DNA of 64,000 nt from Taklimakanibacter lacteus (GCA_003576695.1 QOZQ01000009.1:1-64000), one strand, 5' to 3'; numbered from the stretch's first letter, positions 32,391 through 43,100 are shown. The notes: generated by a model not told the origin, from the letters alone. A program made the numbers and translations.

Positions 32391-33305
32391 TCAGAAGGTC
32401 TTGACGCCCTGGACCGGCAGCCGGATTCCATAAAGCGAAGTCGTGCCGCATATATAGAGATAATTGCGCCTGGGGCCGCCGAAGCACACATTGGCCACGA
32501 CTTCCGGCACTTTGATTTTGCCGAGGAGCGTGCCGTCTGTGTCATAGCAGTGCACGCCGTCGCCGGCACTGGTCCAGATGCGGCCTGCATCATCGACGCG
32601 CAATCCGTCAAAAAATCCGGCAGTCGATGTGGCGAAGAGACCGAGAAATTTGAGGCGGCCATCATCACCGACGCGGAACTTGCGGATATGCTGGGGACCG
32701 TCGACGCGATGGCTGCGGCCGGTGTCGACGATATAGAGCAGGCTTTCATCCGGTGAGAAGGCGAGGCCGTTGGGCTGCACGAAATCATCGGCGACGACTT
32801 TCAGGCGGCCATCGCGGGGATCGATCCGATAGACGAAATTGCCGGGCTGCTCGATCTCGCCCTTGACGCCCATATAGTCGGACTCGACCCCATAGACGGG
32901 ATCGGTGAACCACAGGCTGCCATCGGATCTCTCGACGATGTCATTGGGGCTGTTGAGGCGCCGGCCGTTGAATGAATCGACAAGCGACACCACCGTTCCG
33001 TCCACCTCGGTGCGCGACACGCGCCGCCCGCCATGCTCGCAGGTCACGAGCCGCCCGGCGCGATCGACGGTATTACCGTTTGAATGGCCGCAAGGATGAC
33101 GGAAGACGCTCACCATGCCGCTGCATTCATCATAGCGCAGCATGCGGTCATTGGGGATGTCCGACCAGACGAGATAGCGCCCGGCCGGGAAATAAGCCGG
33201 GCCCTCGGCCCAGCGGCACCCCGTATAGAGCAAGTCCAGCCGGGCCGTGGATACGAACAGGCGCGAGAAGCACGGATCCAGGACTTCGAAGCACGACATA
33301 CTCAT
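32391..33305 (-). CDS. SMP-30/gluconolactonase-like lactonase
   Basis: 304-residue six-bladed beta-propeller of the SMP-30/gluconolactonase/LRE family, which opens sugar lactones to sugar acids using a divalent metal. Motifs are GCRWAEGPAYFPAGRYLVWSD with a glutamate ligand, HSNGNTVDRAGRLVTCEHGG, NSPNDIVERSDGSLWFTDPV with an asparagine ligand, QPNGLAFSPDESLLYIVDTG and FFDGLRVDDAGRIWTSAGDG. The start at 33305 (MSMSCFEVLD) has GGAG upstream; the longer frame to 33443 runs through likely operators. It is divergent from the ABC importer genes and converges on the GntR gene. In this locus it would hydrolyse a lactone made by a sugar dehydrogenase. Confidence 0.9.
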   Translation of the reverse strand: MSMSCFEVLDPCFSRLFVSTARLDLLYTGCRWAEGPAYFPAGRYLVWSDIPNDRMLRYDECSGMVSVFRHPCGHSNGNTVDRAGRLVTCEHGGRRVSRTEVDGTVVSLVDSFNGRRLNSPNDIVERSDGSLWFTDPVYGVESDYMGVKGEIEQPGNFVYRIDPRDGRLKVVADDFVQPNGLAFSPDESLLYIVDTGRSHRVDGPQHIRKFRVGDDGRLKFLGLFATSTAGFFDGLRVDDAGRIWTSAGDGVHCYDTDGTLLGKIKVPEVVANVCFGGPRRNYLYICGTTSLYGIRLPVQGVKTF

Positions 33306-33354
33306 CCCGAGAATCTCCACTTGGTCAACTTGCGCGAAATTTCCGGGCGCAGAT

Positions 33355-33374
33355 GCCACAAACGATCTTGTGGC
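33355..33374. promoter_or_regulatory. GCCACAA-N6-TTGTGGC operator
   Basis: Perfect 7-bp inverted repeat with a 6-bp centre in the divergent promoter gap between the SMP-30 gene and the ABC importer. Size and symmetry fit a dimeric regulator. It may control both directions; the regulator is not established. Confidence 0.5.
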
Positions 33375-33378
33375 GCAA

Positions 33379-33392
33379 TACTGTATACTGTA
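33379..33392. promoter_or_regulatory. TACTGTA tandem repeat with central GTATAC
   Basis: Two adjacent copies of TACTGTA create a central GTATAC, a core seen in many GntR/FCD operators. It lies 5 bp from the GCCACAA palindrome and about 90 bp upstream of the importer's first gene, so it may be a second regulatory site or part of the promoter. Confidence 0.4.
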
Positions 33393-33483
33393 CCTTAGGC
33401 TCAATGCCGTTGGCGCACCGCGGCAGGGCAGGCATGGGGACATGCCGAAGGTTCAAGGAAAACGGGTGCTTGGGAGGAAATCG

Positions 33484-34506
33484 ATGAAGTCACCGCTAAC
33501 GCTCATGGCCGCAACGCTTCTGGCGGCCACGCTCGCTGTTCCGGCCATGGCCGACACATCGGGCAAGAAAATCGCGCTTTCGAACGGCTATGCCGGCAAT
33601 TCCTGGCGCCAGAGCATGCTGCAGAGCTGGGCCAGGATCGGCAACCAGGCGATCGCCGACAAGGTCGTGGCCGCGGCCGATGCCTTCACCACCGCCGCGC
33701 GCGAGGCTCCGCAGCAGGCGGCCCAGATCCAGAATCTCATCCTGCAGGGCTATGACGCGATCGTCGTCAATGCCTTGTCGCCCGACGCGCTCAATGGCGC
33801 GGTCAAGCAGGCTTGCGATGCCGGTATTGTCGTGGTCGCCTTCGATGGGCTCGTCACCGAGCCCTGCGCCTACAAGGTCACCGTCGATCTCGCCGAGACC
33901 TATGGTGCCGAGCAGGTGCGCCAGATGGCCAAGCGCCTGCCGAAGGGCGGCAACATCCTTTATATACGCGGCGTCGCCGGCACCAGCATCGATGACGAGA
34001 TCACCAAGGGCGTGCTGCGCGAGATCGAGAAGTTTCCCAATATGAAGATCGTCAGCACGGTGCATGGCGATTGGGACCAGACGACGGCGCAGAAGGCGGT
34101 CACCGGCGTGCTGCCGTCCTTGCCGCAGATCGACGGCATCATCGACCAGGGCGGTGACGGCTATGGCACGGCGGAAGCCTTCCGCAGCGCCGGCCGGCCC
34201 TTGCCGGTCATCATGCTGGGCAACCGCAAGGACGAGCTCGTCTGGTGGAAGCAGCAGATCAAGGAGAAGGGCGACTACGACACCTGGTCGGCCTCCGAAG
34301 CGCCCGGCATGGGCACCTTCGCCTTCTGGGTGGCGCAGCAGATCCTCGACGGCAAGGACGTGCCGAAGGAAGTTCCGATGGGCATCCTTTATGTCGACAA
34401 GGAGACGCTCGATGCGCAGATCGCCGCCACACCCGATGGCGGGGTTGCCAATGTCGAATATTCCCAGGACGATGTGGTCAAGGCCATCGCCGCAGTGAAG
34501 AAGTAA
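33484..34506 (+). CDS. Periplasmic sugar-binding protein of the catabolic locus
   Basis: 340-residue periplasmic receptor of a CUT2-type importer. A signal peptide ([20 protein letters not shown]) precedes a Peripla_BP_4 domain: [64 protein letters not shown] and [14 protein letters not shown]. The [10 protein letters not shown] segment is found in a subgroup often linked to sugar or sugar-alcohol uptake in rhizobia. The start at 33484 has GGGAGGAAA seven bases upstream. It is the first gene of a plus-strand operon: receptor, ATPase, two permeases, aldolase, FAD oxidase. Confidence 0.9.
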   Translation: MKSPLTLMAATLLAATLAVPAMADTSGKKIALSNGYAGNSWRQSMLQSWARIGNQAIADKVVAAADAFTTAAREAPQQAAQIQNLILQGYDAIVVNALSPDALNGAVKQACDAGIVVVAFDGLVTEPCAYKVTVDLAETYGAEQVRQMAKRLPKGGNILYIRGVAGTSIDDEITKGVLREIEKFPNMKIVSTVHGDWDQTTAQKAVTGVLPSLPQIDGIIDQGGDGYGTAEAFRSAGRPLPVIMLGNRKDELVWWKQQIKEKGDYDTWSASEAPGMGTFAFWVAQQILDGKDVPKEVPMGILYVDKETLDAQIAATPDGGVANVEYSQDDVVKAIAAVKK

Positions 34507-34526
34507 CAGCAGGCAGGCGCGACCAC

Positions 34527-35990
34527 ATGCATGACGGATGCAAACCGGCTGCCGTCTCGCTGTCGGCGATTTCGAAGTCGTTCGGCACTGTGAAGGCGCT
34601 CACCGGCGTCGACTTCCATGTCGATGTCGGTGAGTGTGTCGGCCTTGTCGGCCATAACGGAGCCGGCAAATCGACGCTCATGCATGTGGTCGGCGGCACT
34701 TTGCATCCGGATGCCGGAAAGCGCGAGATCGCCGGCAACATGGTGCCCGACTACTCGGTGGCGCTCGCCAGGCGGCTGGGCGTGCGCTGCGTGTTCCAGG
34801 AATTGTCTCTGTGCCCCAATCTGACGGTGGCGGAGAATGCGCGCATCGTCCACAAGACGCTCACCGGATTTGGCTCGCTTGCCCATGCGAGCGAGTTGAT
34901 CCGGAACAAGCTCGATGAGATATTTCCCGGTCATGGCATTCATGCCGGCGATCACTTGGGTGAGCTTTCCATTGCGCGGCGCCAGATGGTCGAGATCGCG
35001 CGCGCCTTCACCGCGAGCAGCGATCCGGTACGCCTGGTCATTCTGGACGAGCCGACATCGTCGCTCGATGCCCATGCCTCGGCGCAACTGCTGGCCTTTG
35101 TGCGCCGCGTGTGCGGCGAAGGGGTCAGCGCCATCTTCATTTCCCATCTCCTCGATGAAATCCTCAAGGTGAGCGATCGGATCGTGGTGATGCGCGACGG
35201 TACGGTTTCCGATTCAGGGGGGATATCCGAATTCAACCGCGACAGGCTGATGCTGGCGATGGGCGGCCACGCCAGGCCCGGGCCGGCGGGCGCCTCGGCC
35301 CGCCGCAGCGGCGCCAATGTGAGGGTGAAAGCGCGGCCGGCAAGTGCCGAAAACCGCATGGATCTCGTTGCCCATGAAGGCGAGGTGGTGGGGCTGTCGG
35401 GCCTCGCCGCGCACGGCCAGACCGAGCTGCTGGTGCGGATTTTCCAGGGCGCATCGCAACGCCTCGCCGGCATCGAGACCGTTGGGTCGGTGGCCGTCGT
35501 GGCGGGTGATCGCCAGACCGACGGCATTTTCCCTCTCTGGTCGATCATGGAGAATATCTCCATCCGTTCGCTCGCCGGCCTGAGCCGGAACTTCCTGATC
35601 TCGGTCGGCCAGCAGCGGGCGCTTGCCGAAACCTGGCGCGAAAGGCTCAGCATCAGGACGCCAGATATGGCCAATCCCATTCTCTCGCTCTCCGGCGGCA
35701 ACCAGCAGAAGGCGCTCTTCGCGCGCGCTCTCGCCTCCGATGCGACGATCATCCTCATGGATGATCCGATGCGCGGCGTCGATATCGCCACCAAGCTAGA
35801 GGTCTATGACATCATCCGCGCCGAGGCCGCGAAAGGGCGGACCTTCATCTGGTACACGACCGAGATCGACGAGCTGCAGAATTGCGACCATGTCTATGTG
35901 CTGCGCAATGGATGCATCGTGGCCGAGTTCGTCCGCGATGAAATGAGCGAGGGCAACGTCATTCACGCCTCCTTCGGAGAAGCCGCGTGA
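34527..35990 (+). CDS. Sugar ABC transporter ATP-binding protein (two NBDs)
   Basis: 487-residue ATPase of the importer. The first domain is canonical: Walker [15 protein letters not shown], signature [15 protein letters not shown], Walker [13 protein letters not shown] and switch histidine FISHLLDE. The second has [13 protein letters not shown] in place of Walker A (usual for the family) and signature [15 protein letters not shown]. Its Walker B reads [12 protein letters not shown], with aspartate where the family normally has the catalytic glutamate (DEP), and YTTEIDEL replaces the switch histidine. The second site may therefore be slow or non-hydrolytic. The stop overlaps the next permease start by four bases. 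Confidence 0.9.
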   Translation: MHDGCKPAAVSLSAISKSFGTVKALTGVDFHVDVGECVGLVGHNGAGKSTLMHVVGGTLHPDAGKREIAGNMVPDYSVALARRLGVRCVFQELSLCPNLTVAENARIVHKTLTGFGSLAHASELIRNKLDEIFPGHGIHAGDHLGELSIARRQMVEIARAFTASSDPVRLVILDEPTSSLDAHASAQLLAFVRRVCGEGVSAIFISHLLDEILKVSDRIVVMRDGTVSDSGGISEFNRDRLMLAMGGHARPGPAGASARRSGANVRVKARPASAENRMDLVAHEGEVVGLSGLAAHGQTELLVRIFQGASQRLAGIETVGSVAVVAGDRQTDGIFPLWSIMENISIRSLAGLSRNFLISVGQQRALAETWRERLSIRTPDMANPILSLSGGNQQKALFARALASDATIILMDDPMRGVDIATKLEVYDIIRAEAAKGRTFIWYTTEIDELQNCDHVYVLRNGCIVAEFVRDEMSEGNVIHASFGEAA

Positions 35991-36949
35991 GCGAGATCGT
36001 GGCCACGAGGCCCTTGGCGTCCCTGCGGCTTTCGCCGGCGCGGTTGCGCGCCGCCCTGCCTTTCGTCTCGCTCGCCCTCATGCTGCTGGCGATCGGCTGG
36101 CTCAACCCGCGCGCCATCAGTTATCTGGGCTTCAATCTCATGCTCAATCTGGCGGTGCCGGTGGCGCTGGCGACGATCGCCCAGCTCTTCGTCATCACCG
36201 TCAACGATCTCGATCTGTCGGCCGGCTATTTCATCAGCTTCATCGCCTGCATCGCCGTCACCACGCTGGGCGACCATCCCTTTCTCGGCGGCCTGGCGAT
36301 CATCGGCTCCATCGCCATCTATGCCGCGATCGGGGCTCTGATCCATCTGCGCGACCTTCCGTCCATCGTCGTCACGCTCGGCATGAGTTTTGTCTGGCAG
36401 GGATTCGCTCTGATGGTGCTGCCGCAGCCGGGCGGCAAGGCGCCCGAATGGCTGCAGGGACTCATGGGGATTCGCATTCCCTTCGTGCCGTTCCCGATCG
36501 TCGCGGTGATCCTCATCGGGCTGGTCGGCCACATCATCCTGATGCGGACGCCTTATGGCGCCGTGCTGCGCGGTGTTGGCGGCAATTCGGCGGCTGTCGC
36601 GCGCGCCGGCTGGTCGGTGCTCAGTGCCAGGATCCTCGCCTTCACGGCGGCAGGGGTTTTCGGCGTCCTCTCCGCGCTGTCGCTGGTCGGCCTGTCCACC
36701 GCCGCCGACGCCAATATCGGGGCGGGCTACACATTGCTCGCCATTGCCGGCGTTATTCTGGGCGGCGGCGAATTCACCGGCGGCCGCGTTTCGGCGCCCG
36801 GCGCGGTCGCGGGCGCGGTGACACTGACCTTGGCTTCGGCTTCGCTCCTTTCCTTCATGCGCATCCCGCCCGATTGGCAGATCGGCGCCAACGGCCTGAT
36901 CCTCGTCATCGTTCTGGCCGTCCGCGCCGCCATCGGGAGGCGTCCATGA
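35987..36949 (+). CDS. Sugar ABC transporter permease 1
   Basis: 320-residue inner-membrane permease with eight to ten hydrophobic segments. The CUT2 signature is [19 protein letters not shown], and the C-terminal half has [19 protein letters not shown], the coupling loop to the ATPase, and [20 protein letters not shown]. The start overlaps the ATPase stop and its own stop overlaps permease 2 by four bases. Two different permeases suggest a heterodimeric channel, in contrast to the single-permease importer at 773-4353. Confidence 0.9.
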   Translation: MSEIVATRPLASLRLSPARLRAALPFVSLALMLLAIGWLNPRAISYLGFNLMLNLAVPVALATIAQLFVITVNDLDLSAGYFISFIACIAVTTLGDHPFLGGLAIIGSIAIYAAIGALIHLRDLPSIVVTLGMSFVWQGFALMVLPQPGGKAPEWLQGLMGIRIPFVPFPIVAVILIGLVGHIILMRTPYGAVLRGVGGNSAAVARAGWSVLSARILAFTAAGVFGVLSALSLVGLSTAADANIGAGYTLLAIAGVILGGGEFTGGRVSAPGAVAGAVTLTLASASLLSFMRIPPDWQIGANGLILVIVLAVRAAIGRRP

Positions 36950-37896
36950 CGGCGCTTCGCCGCGAATTTTTCGCCAAGCCGTGGATCTGGTCCTTCATGG
37001 GGGCCGTCCTCGTTTTCATGGTCAGCCTTGCTTTCACCGGCGGCGCCGGCGCCGGCGGCATGGCCGTGGCTGCCCTGTCGCTCGCCGCCTTCGCGGTGGT
37101 CGTCGGGTTGGGCCAAATGTTCGTGATCTCGCTCGGACCCGGCAATGTCGATCTGTCGCTTCCGGCCAATATCGGCCTGGCCAGCGCCGTCGCCATGAAA
37201 ATCATGGGCGGCTCCGATGCCTGGATACTGGCGGGGATCTTGGCCGCCTGCGCCGGCGGGCTTGCGATCGGTCTCGCCAATTACTGGCTGATCCGGGCGC
37301 TGCGCATTCCGCCCATCATCGCCACTTTGTCGATGAGCTTCATCGTGCAGTCGATCGACATCGCCTATGGGCGCGGCCTGCAGGTCAAGCCGCCGCCGGC
37401 CTTCGCCGATTTCACCGACTGGCGTCTCCTCGGCATTCCGGTCTTCGTGCTGCTGGTCATCGCGATAACGGTGGTTGCCGCTATCGCCCTCGACCGCACC
37501 TTGTACGGGCGCTCGGTTCTCGCCATCGGGCAGAATATGCGGGCTGCTTGGCTGGCGGGTGTCAAGGTCGAACGCATCCGCTGCTTCACCTACGGGCTCT
37601 GCGGCCTCCTGGGCGGCCTCAACGGGGCCCTGTTGGCCGCCTATTTCCGCGGCTCCTCGGTCGATATCGGCAATGAATATCTCCTGGCCTCCATCGCCGT
37701 CGTGGTGATCGGCGGCACCTCGGTGGCCGGCGGGCGCGCCAATGTGCCGGGCTTGTGGGGTGCGGCACTTTTCCTGGTGCTGTTGCAGATCATGCTCAAT
37801 ACTTTCGGCGCGGACGCCAGTGTCCGCCTCGTCACCACGGGGCTCGTCATCATTGCCGTCATCACGGCAGCCGGCGGACGCCGGCAGCTGCGCTGA
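36946..37896 (+). CDS. Sugar ABC transporter permease 2
   Basis: 316-residue inner-membrane permease. Visible motifs are VGLGQMFVISLGPGNVDLSL, a variant of the CUT2 signature, ALRIPPIIATLSMSFIVQS, the coupling loop IGQNMRAAWLAGVKVERIR and the helix VVVIGGTSVAGGRANVPG. The start at 36946 overlaps the upstream permease stop (ATGA) and was chosen over much longer frames that run through the first permease gene. It is expected to pair with permease 1. The next gene follows after 21 bases. Confidence 0.9.
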   Translation: MTALRREFFAKPWIWSFMGAVLVFMVSLAFTGGAGAGGMAVAALSLAAFAVVVGLGQMFVISLGPGNVDLSLPANIGLASAVAMKIMGGSDAWILAGILAACAGGLAIGLANYWLIRALRIPPIIATLSMSFIVQSIDIAYGRGLQVKPPPAFADFTDWRLLGIPVFVLLVIAITVVAAIALDRTLYGRSVLAIGQNMRAAWLAGVKVERIRCFTYGLCGLLGGLNGALLAAYFRGSSVDIGNEYLLASIAVVVIGGTSVAGGRANVPGLWGAALFLVLLQIMLNTFGADASVRLVTTGLVIIAVITAAGGRRQLR

Positions 37897-37917
37897 CCGT
37901 AGGAAGGAATCGTTTTC

Positions 37918-38730
37918 GTGTTCAGACCAAATCTCCTCAAGCAACGCCTCGGCCGGGGCGAAAAGCTCTTCGGCAGCTGGATCGCGACCGGCAACGCCAC
38001 CAATGTCGAGATCCTGGGACATTCAGGCTTCGACTATCTCCTCATAGATCTCGAGCACGGGCAGGGGGAGATTTCCGATCTCATCGCCATGCTGCGCGCC
38101 GCCGAGACCACCGGCACGCCCTGTGTCGTGCGCGTGCCGTGGAATGATCCGGTGACGCTCAAGCGCGTGCTGGATGCGGGCGTCGACAGCGTCATGATTC
38201 CCATGATCGAGAATGAAGATGAGGCGAAGGCGGCGGTGCGCGCCTGCCGCTATCCCCCGCTCGGCAGCCGCGGCTATGCGGCGCCGCTCGTGCGCGCCTC
38301 GACCTTCGGTGCGGTCAGCGATTATATCCACAGGGCAGCCGACAATCTCCTGATCATCCTGCAGATCGAATCCGCCGGCGCCGTCGCGCAGGCGCGTACG
38401 ATCTCAGCCGTCGACGGCGTCGACATCGTCTTCATCGGCGTCAATGACCTGGCCGGATCGATCGGGCGCCTGGAGCAGCTCGACCATCCGGATGTCCGGG
38501 CGCTGGTGAAGCAGGCGGAAACCGCCATACAGGCCTCGGGGCGCTGGCTCGGCACCGTTCCGAGCGCCGGGGCTTCCTGGCAGGAGCTGTTCGATGCGGG
38601 CTATCAATTCGTGCCGGTCGCGAGCGACACCGGGCTTCTGCGCGATGCGGCCTTCGCCTCAGTGCGTGAGCAGCGCCGGTATCGCGACGGCGGCCAAACG
38701 GCGCAACCGGCACGCAAGGGCGGTTACTGA
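37918..38730 (+). CDS. HpcH/HpaI-type 2-keto-3-deoxy acid aldolase
   Basis: 270-residue class II aldolase family member. Such enzymes cleave 2-keto-3-deoxy sugar acids to pyruvate (or oxaloacetate) plus an aldehyde, using a divalent metal. Motifs include GSWIATGNATNVEILGHSGF, the segment YLLIDLEHGQGE, VRVPWNDPVTLKRVLDAGVD with the catalytic arginine, MIPMIEN, SRGYAAP, the metal-binding IILQIESAGAV and VFIGVNDLAGSIG. The start is GTG with AGGAAGGAA upstream. It is three bases before the FAD oxidase gene. In this locus it would split the sugar acid formed by lactonase and dehydratase steps; no dehydratase gene is seen here. Confidence 0.9.
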   Translation: MFRPNLLKQRLGRGEKLFGSWIATGNATNVEILGHSGFDYLLIDLEHGQGEISDLIAMLRAAETTGTPCVVRVPWNDPVTLKRVLDAGVDSVMIPMIENEDEAKAAVRACRYPPLGSRGYAAPLVRASTFGAVSDYIHRAADNLLIILQIESAGAVAQARTISAVDGVDIVFIGVNDLAGSIGRLEQLDHPDVRALVKQAETAIQASGRWLGTVPSAGASWQELFDAGYQFVPVASDTGLLRDAAFASVREQRRYRDGGQTAQPARKGGY

Positions 38731-38733
38731 CGC

Positions 38734-40137
38734 ATGGATGAGCTTCGCGCCGCAGAGACCCTCGAAGCGCTTCGATCCGCCTTGGGTGATGCCGTGCTGG
38801 CGCGCGCGGATATCCCCCCGCGCAACGAGCAGGACTGGAGCCCGCTTCCGCCGGTTCGGCCTTTGGCCGTGGTGCGGCCGCGGAGCACGGCAGGGATCGC
38901 GCAGGCGATGCGCATCTGCCATGGCCGCGGCGTGCCGATCGTGCCGCAGGGTGGGCTGACCGGGCTTGCCGGCGGGGCCCTGCCCATTGCCGGCGCGGTC
39001 GCCATCTCGCTCGAGCATTTCACCGGCATCGAGGAGATCGACCCCGATACATCGACCATGACGGTGCGCGCCGGCACGCCGCTCGAGACGGTGCAGCGCG
39101 CCGCCGATGAGGCCGGCCTCTATTTCGCGCTCGATCTCGGCTCGCGCGGCTCCTGCACGGTGGGCGGCAATCTCTCCACCAATGCCGGCGGCAATCGGGT
39201 CATCCGCTATGGCATGATGCGCGACATGGTTCTGGGCATCGAAGTGGTGCTGCCCGACGGCACCGTGATGACGAGCCTGAACAAGATGCTCAAGAACAAT
39301 GCCGGCTACGACCTCAAGCAGCTCTTCATCGGCAGCGAGGGGACGCTCGGCATCGTGACCCGCATCGTGCTCAGGCTCTATCCCAAGCCCCTGAGCACCA
39401 TGGCGGCGCTCTGCGCGCTCAGGAGCTATGGCGATGTCCTGAAATTCCTCGCTGAAATTCGCGCCGGGCTTGGTCCGCTGCTGTCGGCCTTCGAAGTGAT
39501 GTGGGGCGATTATTGGCAGGTCGCGACCGAGCAGGTGGCGGGCGTGCGCAACCCGATTGTGGGTGTCTATCCCTTCATCGTCCTGGTCGAGGCTCAGGGA
39601 AGCGATGCCGAGAGCGATCCGGCGCGCTTCGGCCGCGTATTGGAGCAGGCCGTCGAGCAGGGCCTGATCGCCGATGCCGCTGTGGCGCAATCACTTGCGG
39701 ATGTTAAGGCCTTCTGGGGAACGCGCGATGCCGCGGCTGAGTTCAAGCAGGTCCTGGGCCCGCATCTCTCCTTCGATATCGGCCTTCCGGTCTCCGCCAT
39801 GGACGACTTCGCCGCGGAATGCCGGCAGGCGCTGCTCGCCGAGCTGGGCTGCCGTTCTTACTTTTACGGCCATATCGCGGACGGCAACATGCATATCATC
39901 GCGCATGTGCCGGGGGCCGAGATACAGCCTGCCGAGGAGATCAATTCCTGCGTCTATCGTCTGACCGGAAAGCATGCAGGCACGATCTCGGCCGAGCATG
40001 GCATCGGCCTCACCAAGAAGCCCTATCTTGGCCTGACGCGCGGCGGTGAGGAGATCCGGTTGATGCGCCTGATCAAGCAGGCGCTCGACCCACGCGGCAG
40101 TCTCAATCCCGGGAAGGTGATCGACGTCGATCTGTAA
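38734..40137 (+). CDS. GlcD-like FAD-linked 2-hydroxyacid dehydrogenase
   Basis: 467-residue flavoprotein of the FAD_binding_4 / GlcD group, oxidising D-2-hydroxy acids such as glycolate, lactate or 2-hydroxyglutarate to keto acids. The FAD site has PIVPQGGLTGLAGGALPIAG and SRGSCTVGGNLSTNAGG with VIRYGMMRDMVLGIEVVL. The C-terminal domain has HIADGNMHIIAHVPG, whose histidines bind a metal and substrate, and ISAEHGIGLTKKPYL. No GlcE or GlcF subunit is adjacent, so it is probably the single-subunit D-lactate/2-hydroxyglutarate dehydrogenase type. It ends 8 bases before the convergent caspase-like gene 3. Confidence 0.9.
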   Translation: MDELRAAETLEALRSALGDAVLARADIPPRNEQDWSPLPPVRPLAVVRPRSTAGIAQAMRICHGRGVPIVPQGGLTGLAGGALPIAGAVAISLEHFTGIEEIDPDTSTMTVRAGTPLETVQRAADEAGLYFALDLGSRGSCTVGGNLSTNAGGNRVIRYGMMRDMVLGIEVVLPDGTVMTSLNKMLKNNAGYDLKQLFIGSEGTLGIVTRIVLRLYPKPLSTMAALCALRSYGDVLKFLAEIRAGLGPLLSAFEVMWGDYWQVATEQVAGVRNPIVGVYPFIVLVEAQGSDAESDPARFGRVLEQAVEQGLIADAAVAQSLADVKAFWGTRDAAAEFKQVLGPHLSFDIGLPVSAMDDFAAECRQALLAELGCRSYFYGHIADGNMHIIAHVPGAEIQPAEEINSCVYRLTGKHAGTISAEHGIGLTKKPYLGLTRGGEEIRLMRLIKQALDPRGSLNPGKVIDVDL

Positions 40138-40145
40138 GGGTCGGC

Positions 40146-43100
40146 TCACTTGCCCGCCAGGGCCTGCTGGATGATGGCGATCTTCTTGTCGACCAGCGCC
40201 GCCATGGGGATCATGCCGCCCTTGGTGAAGCCTTCCTTGGCCTTCTCGAACTGGGCCAGCGAGTTCTCCAGCACTTTCTTGTCGCCCTTCCTTGTGCCGA
40301 TGCCCCAATAGGAATCGCCGATGCCGTTCTGCGCCATCGCCCATTGCAGCGGCATTTTTTCCAGCGTGTAGACTTCGAGGGCGGCGTTGAACGCGGTAAG
40401 CGCCGTTTCGAAGCTCTCGGTGCCTTTCTCGAAATTGCCGACCATATTGAGCGAATTGCCGATATTGAACTGCGCCTGCGCCCATTCGAGCTCGCCATTC
40501 GCCTTGGTGAGAATGGTGAGGGCGGCGCGTTTCGCCGCGACCGCTTCCTTGAGTTTCTCAGGGCCGCCGCCGGCGAATCCGATGGCCTCGAGCGCCGTGC
40601 CCAGCATGCTTTGCGCCGTCGCCCACTGCATCGGCGTGCGTTCGAAGGTGTATTCACCCAGTGCCGCCTGATAGGCGGTTACCGCCTCATAGAGCCTCGC
40701 CATGTCGTTGCTGAGCTTGCCCGCCGTCTGCAGGGCATTGCCGAGATTGAGCTGCGTCATTGCCCAGTCCATGGCTGAACAGTCCCGCTTGTAGACCCCG
40801 AGGGCGCCGCGAAGGGCAGTGATCGCTTCCTCGATCTTGTCGCTGTTCATGGTGCGCGTGCTGATCTGCTGCAGGACGCCACCGAGATTGTTCTGGGCCG
40901 AGGCCCAGCCGAGCTCCGAGCGCTCGCGCGTCAGCTCGAGAGCCGCGTCGCGATAGGCTTGCGCCGCTTCCTCGAGCTCGACTGTACCGGTGTTCCGCAG
41001 CCCGATATTCTGCAGCGCATTGGCAAGGTTGAGCTTGCTGCTGGCCCACTGCAGGGGAACCCGCTCACGGGTGCGCACTTCCAGCGCCGCGCGGAATGTG
41101 TCGGCGGCCTGCTTGAGGATGGCTATGTCGTTCTTGCGCGCCCCTTGCGTGTTGAGCGTATTGCCGAGATTGTTGGTGAGCGTGCCCCACCGCAAGGGTT
41201 GCTCGTCACGGCTGATGGCCTCGAGGCCGGCGCGGTAGGCGGCCAATGCTTCAAGCAGCCGCGCGTCGTTATTTTCCCGCTCGGCGAGCGAGTAGAGGGC
41301 AATGCCGAGATTGTTCTGCGAGTCTGACCAGTCGGCCGGCGTCTTCTCGCGGTTGCGCACCGCGAGCACCGCGCGGAAAGCCGCAACGGCATCTTCCAGC
41401 GATTGAGTGTTGCTTTCCCTCTGGCCAATGGCCAGGAGCGAATTACCGAGATTATTCTGCGCCGCCGCCCAGTTGACCGGATCATGTTCGAGCGTGAGGA
41501 TCTCGAGCGATTCCCGGAAGATCTGGGCCGCCTGCTTCAAGCGTTTCGTGTCGCAGTCGCGTTCGCCAAGGCTCTGATAGACGACACCCATATTGTTGCG
41601 GGTAATGGCCCACTCATCATTTTTCTCGCCATTCGGAATGAAGGTCAGAAGCTGCTCATAGGCCGCAACCGACTTGTCCAGTGAGGCATTGTCGCCCTTT
41701 TCATAGCCATAGGCATTGAGGGCTTCGGCTTCGAGGTTCTTGTAGTTCCATTTGAGCTTCTCGTCCCACTTCTCGGCGAGAGAAAAGGCCATCGCATAGT
41801 CCTTGGCGGCCGCCTGATGATCGAAGGCAAGGCTGGCGGCCTCGGCCCGGCGCGCATAGACGGCGGCATCGGCGAGGCGCTTCTGCTTCACCGCTTCCTC
41901 TGCCGCATCGACGGCGCCGACGGTGGCTTCGACGCGTTTTACCGCATCGTCGAGGAACTGTCGGGCTGTTGCGATGGCCCCTTGCCGGATCGCCCGGTCG
42001 GCAGCCTCGATCATCCGCTTGATTTCGGGATCATCTGATTTGAGCGCGTCGCGCTCTTCCATCATCTTCTTGAGCTTGTCGGCTTGCGTCTTGAGGAGCT
42101 TTTCCAGCGCCACCGGGTCTTCCGGCATGTCCTTGGCGCCGAGCGCGCGCAGGATGCCGAAGAGCGCATCGAGCGGCACGCCATCGGCCTTGGCGATGGT
42201 CTCGACCCGTTGGCGGTCGAGGCTCGGCAGATCGGCGATGGTGAGGAGAAGCTGGCGGCGCTCTCCGGTGATGAGGCCTTCCTCGCCCTGCGGTTCGTCG
42301 GGCGCGACGCCGAGATAGAGCAGGCGGCGCAGGCTTTCATTCACCCACGGGCGCTGGCGCGTCTCGGTCGAGAGATAGACTTCTTCCGTCACCATGCGCA
42401 TGACGGAGGAAAGCTCGGCTCCCTGCATTGCCGAGAGATGGCGCAGCAGGGCCGCCGCATAGGGGCTGTTGCCGCCTTCAGCACCATCGAGCGCCGGCCG
42501 TCCGGGCTCGGCGGCGAAGCCGATCACCGTGCCGAGATTGTCGGCATTGCCCTGGGTGGTCTCGACCACGCTGGCGCCGCGCGGCGCGCCGAGGCCGCCG
42601 GCGGTGATGGGCTGTCCGGCGCTTGCCGGCGTTGCCTTGATCTGGGCGCCGGCCGGAAAGGGACTGGTGCGGCAGGCATCGAGCAGCACGATTGCCACCG
42701 GCACCGTCGCCTTGAGCTTGTCGATCACCCGGGAAAGCGGCACCAGCGCTTCGCCGGCATTGGCGAGCGAGCTCTCATCGGCATTGACGGGGACGAGATA
42801 ATTCTCGCCGCCCGCTTCGATGCCATGGCCCGAATAATAGAGGAAGGCGACATCGGCACCTTCGGCATCCTCGGCAAAGCGCTCGAGATCGCGCGTGAGC
42901 TTCGCGGCGTCGCGGTCGGTGACGCTGCGCGCGTCGAAGCCCATGTCGGTGAGGAGCTTCACCATCTCGCGCGCGTCATTGGCGGGGTTGGTCAGGGGCG
43001 TGATATGGGCGTATTTCGACTGCCCGATCACCAGCGCCACGCCCTTCAGCGTCTTGGCTTCCTCGGCCCTGGCCGCCAAAGCGAGGCACAGAAAAAACGC

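Noticed and set aside
36727-38022. 431-codon minus-strand frame opposite permease 2 and the aldolase start
   Set aside because: Asp/Arg/Gly-rich, without motifs, and it crosses the boundary of two real genes.
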